Origin: Trematomus loennbergii | Lineage: Eukaryota; Chordata; Actinopteri; Perciformes; Nototheniidae | NCBI GenBank assembly: GCA_012861695.1 | Contig: JAAOOA010000026.1 | Location: forward strand, 15,148,437 to 15,212,436 | Length of the DNA: 64,000 nt | Direction of reading: 5' to 3' | Shown here: positions 60,734 through 64,000 of the stretch, in pieces | Numbering within the stretch: position 1 is the stretch's first letter | Layout of the letters: each line of letters begins with the position of its first letter | Translations under genes and position numbers: made by a program | The notes under the pieces: generated by a model | Told to the model about the DNA's origin: nothing | What the model saw: only the letters and a program-made list of their open reading frames with translations | Database searches by the model: none

Positions 60734-63370
60734 ACACTGCTGCAATGACCTCTAACTGATAAAGTCACCCAAAATGTAACCTGTCTGTCTTTCCACCCCA
60801 CCCCAAAAAACCTGTCCCCTACCCCTGTCGGCATGACAACGAGAACCATTGTGCCCTCTGTAGCCGAGCGTCGTTAAGTGTGGCTGACATGACTAACGGA
60901 CGCCCCCCCCCCCCCTTTTAAAAAACGATTACAAGCAGCGAGTCTCGCAATTACTCAGCTGCAAATCCTATGCATTCCTTTTACACAAGAGCAGCTGCAT
61001 GCAAATCATTTCTCATATTGAGAGTCAAGAGTACTTGCTGAAGCTTAACATGAATAAACCAGTACAGATAGACAGACAGACGGTAGAGAGGTGAGGAGAT
61101 ATTCATGAAGTGAGAACTATTACGTATGGCTGATTATGCTAGGAAGACAGATGTATGGTGTCAGTTAACCTATATTCCAAAATACCTGTTTCTCCCTTCC
61201 CTGTTATCTAGACTCGTTTTATTATGAAGCAAATTCAACTTTTCCGAATAGAACAAATATTCTACAATTATAATAATGATGGTAATTTTCTCTTCACAGA
61301 AATGTGACTTAAGACATTCTTTAAATTGTAAGTGGTCACAAACACATTTTTGTAAATCAAAGCTCTGAATAATCAGCAATGTCAAGAGTTTTCGTCAGGT
61401 TTAATTCCCTGAGTAGAACATAGATCAAGTGCACTCTGCTGACAGTGATGTTTGAGCATTTTTTATTTTCTGAATACATTTCTCCATAAAACACCTTATG
61501 TGTATTTTCTGGGGCAGAAATCTCAGAAACTTGGTCAAACAAGGGCAGAACTCTCTACATGGCTAGATACCACTAGAGATAAGATAGACAAATACTATCA
61601 GGGGCCACTTTATGAGGTATACCCGTACATCTAATGTCAATACAACACACTAGCCATATATTCTACCTTTACCAATACTATGAGGTTGTGCTTGACTGCA
61701 TTATATTCTTATTTGTTGGCCACATTAACCTACATTTAGGGTGGCAGAATATTCAAATACAGTCAGCACAGTTTTGTCACACGCAGCGTACCAGGGACAC
61801 GGAGGAAGTAACGTTGCATTCCACTTCAAAGCACGAGATCTCCCACCCCCCACCCGTCTGTTTTCTGGCTTGAATCGTACACAGACTGAGCAGCAGTGCG
61901 GATCTCTTGGGTGACGCTCCACTCGCCTCAGTGCAGTTTGAGCTATTTGCAGCAGCAGATCAGTTATTCACAGGAACATGTTGTTACTTGGCTTGTCAAC
62001 ACAGGTTCCAACTTGTTTCCAGTGATTTGGATGTATTTGTGTCGTGAAATTGTCATTTACATGATTTTCTTTGCACACATAAGTCAATTACACAAAATAT
62101 GTTTAAAATGAAGCCAATAATGTAGATAAACTAAACCCTAGATGATTTTCTCACACAATAACTGGACAATCACTCCAGAAATGCAATGCACAAATACGCT
62201 AACAGATTGAGTTCAAATCGTGTTAAACAAACCTCTCTGTATGACATTTAACCAATTCTTTAAGAGCTAACTTCACACCAATTACATCTAACAAGCATTA
62301 ACAATTGATTTGTGTGATCTTTATTGGTTCAGTTAACAGATTTATATTTTTGTCTATATGAAAGAAATGGATATGAAAATGTCTTAGAGCCGAAGATGCC
62401 ATCTCTACATTTTATTTGTCTAATCAACCGTCCAAAACCCAGAGTACTTCAGTGTAGTATAAAGTATTTAAAAAGTTCCTGTAGCTGAGAAACTGGAACC
62501 TTTTAAATGTTTGGCAGTTTTGTTATTTATGAACGATTCATAGTTTATCAAAGTAAGTAGTATTTCTGGTAATGATTAATCACCTTATTACATGAGCCAT
62601 AACAAAAGTGCTTAACCATTTTTGTTCTGAAAGAATCATGAATATATACTTTTTATTGACAAACATGTCATTATCTGGCCAACAAGCGTTGTTACAGTGA
62701 TAGTAACACATGTCACGTACAGTATCTGTAACATTCAATGAAGTTAGAATATCAATGCAACTTTTCCAGATCTTATTTTCTGAATATAGCATCCTGCGGC
62801 TAACTCTGGTGCTACAGTGCCTGCAGCCTGACAGCAGGAGAAACCTTGTGATAAACACTTTGGGATCCCATATGGTGTTGGAGAAATGGAGTCTGGACAC
62901 ATTAGAAAAAAGCAGAGATGGGAAAATATTGTTTACCAAGGAGGTGATGTTTTTTTTGCACTGGTGTGCGTTTTTATTTTTGGGTGGTTTCCAAAAACCA
63001 AGCACAATGAATTGATGTTTTCTGGCAGAATGAATGTTTCTCTACTTTATGAAATGGGACACGGTAATGGATTAAGTGCTTGTGTAATGTGTGGAACTGT
63101 GCCATAAAGTTAATGTAACAAAGCCTCAGATGACCCTACAGAAACACAACCACTCGTGCCCTAATTTAGGATTAGTGTACAATGATGAATGTTTACCTGG
63201 ACTGTATGACATTGGTTACTTGTCTATATTTATGTTATTTGATAAATGTTCTTTTTGATAATCAATTCTTACTAATAAATCACTGTTTTGCTGTTGTACT
63301 CTGTATGTCAGTCTTTATTCTATTATCCATCATTCTCTCTCAGTTTGCTACAGAAAATAAATGACTAATT
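60734..63370 (+). other. pnpla7: pnpla7 3' UTR and downstream DNA
   Basis: No coding exon was recognised. Polyadenylation-signal candidates are AATAAA at 61053-61058 and later AATAAA copies near 63274 and 63355, so the 3' UTR is either about 0.35 kb or up to 2.6 kb. A run of C occurs at about 60904. Confidence 0.45.
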
Positions 63371-63399
63371 ATTTTTTCATTGTAACAAAAAAGTCATGT

Positions 63400-63725
63400 T
63401 ACCATATACAAAAAAAGAAATCATATTCTAGCATCAAATGAAAAAAAAACGCAAAATGTGAATAATTTATAAAAATAAATTATAGTATGTCAAAAATATG
63501 CAAAAAACGAAATGGTATAGTATGTCGAAAATATGTTTAAAACATGCAAAAACGGCATAGTATGGATAAAATATTTTTTTAAAACAACATAGTATAGTCT
63601 GTCAAAACCTTTTAAAAAAAACTCATACTATACTGTAGTTAGTAAAAAGAGTTCCCGGTATGGTAACAGGATATATATTAGTATACTATATATATATAGT
63701 AATATAGTTTAGTATGTCTAAAATA
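63400..63725. repeat. AT-rich degenerate tandem repeat
   Basis: Recurring units of the form ATAGTATGTCAAAAATATG and GCATAGTATGGAT, with spacing of a few tens of bases, ending in a TATATATAGTA stretch. Repeats with this wording are common in fish genomes; the exact unit length would need a self-alignment. Confidence 0.6.
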
Positions 63726-64000
63726 CACCGGCCCTGGTTCGACTCCCGGACCCGACAATTCTAAGTTTTGCTAAATGTTCACCCCTCAGATTTAAAAAAA
63801 AAATAAAGCAATAATAATACAAATAAATAAAACATCAACCAATATATTGTAAGTTAAATGACCAGTCGCTCAGAAATACCTAGAAAAAAAATGGAGGGTA
63901 TATTATTAAAGCCTCTTAGTATATAGTGCAGTATAATGCAAATCACTTTAACAGCACCGCAGCTTCTAAAATGATCACAAGGGGAAGTTAGAACCTATGT

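Noticed and set aside
63728..63765. GGTTCGACTCCCGGACCCG, a tRNA B-box-like stretch
   Set aside because: No A box or cloverleaf can be built upstream in the AT-rich repeat; at most a tRNA-derived SINE scrap or chance.

Overview
The window is vertebrate nuclear DNA, almost certainly from a spiny-rayed (percomorph) teleost fish. It has five multi-exon protein genes with GT-AG introns, long AT-rich introns and spacers, many CA/TC microsatellites, and fish-type transposon remnants (MITEs, 5'-truncated LINEs). Gene order is npdc1 (+, 5' end missing) - pou5f3 (+) - fut7 (-) - clic3 (+) - pnpla7 (+). The human relatives of four of these genes lie in 9q34.3, and npdc1/fut7 linkage is the known landmark of the POU5F3 (pou2) locus rather than POU5F1, so this is an ancestral vertebrate synteny block. 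No prokaryotic, CRISPR, rRNA, tRNA or recognisable viral gene was found.

Layout. 1-3667 is probably npdc1 intron 1. 3668-14556 holds the last eight coding exons of npdc1, a neural single-pass membrane protein. 14557-19872 is spacer and pou5f3 upstream DNA, with an unexplained GC-rich block at about 18240-18600. 19873-22140 is pou5f3, the fish pluripotency and early-embryo POU factor, in five exons. fut7 (26029 down to 24188) is convergent with pou5f3; its start codon sits alone at the end of the first exon. 26110-31420 is spacer with a LINE insertion and a MITE. 31734-35224 is clic3 in six coding exons. 36740-36950 looks like the pnpla7 promoter and leader exon. 37500-60733 is pnpla7, about 35 coding exons, with a membrane anchor, three cyclic-nucleotide-binding-like domains and a patatin lysophospholipase domain whose catalytic Ser and Asp are present. 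60734-64000 is probably a long pnpla7 3' UTR followed by AT-rich repeats.

The strongest anomaly is technical or genomic. Four of the five genes contain single-base losses of reading frame. There are eight clear cases and one probable one, every one a missing base at or next to a C or G run inside a well-conserved exon. The same direction and context in independent, conserved genes points to homopolymer under-calling in the assembly rather than decay of four genes. An automatic annotator would wrongly call fut7 a pseudogene and truncate pou5f3, clic3 and pnpla7.

The genes do not form an operon-like system; they are neighbours by descent. I did not find an undescribed multi-gene system. The most useful non-coding observations are two LINE insertions with clear target-site duplications (13 bp, and an unusually long ~64 bp), a three-copy MITE family with one internally duplicated member, a nested DNA element inside an npdc1 intron, two piggyBac-like MITEs flanked by TTAA, a GC-AG intron inside the pnpla7 catalytic domain, and an E-box cluster in an npdc1 intron.
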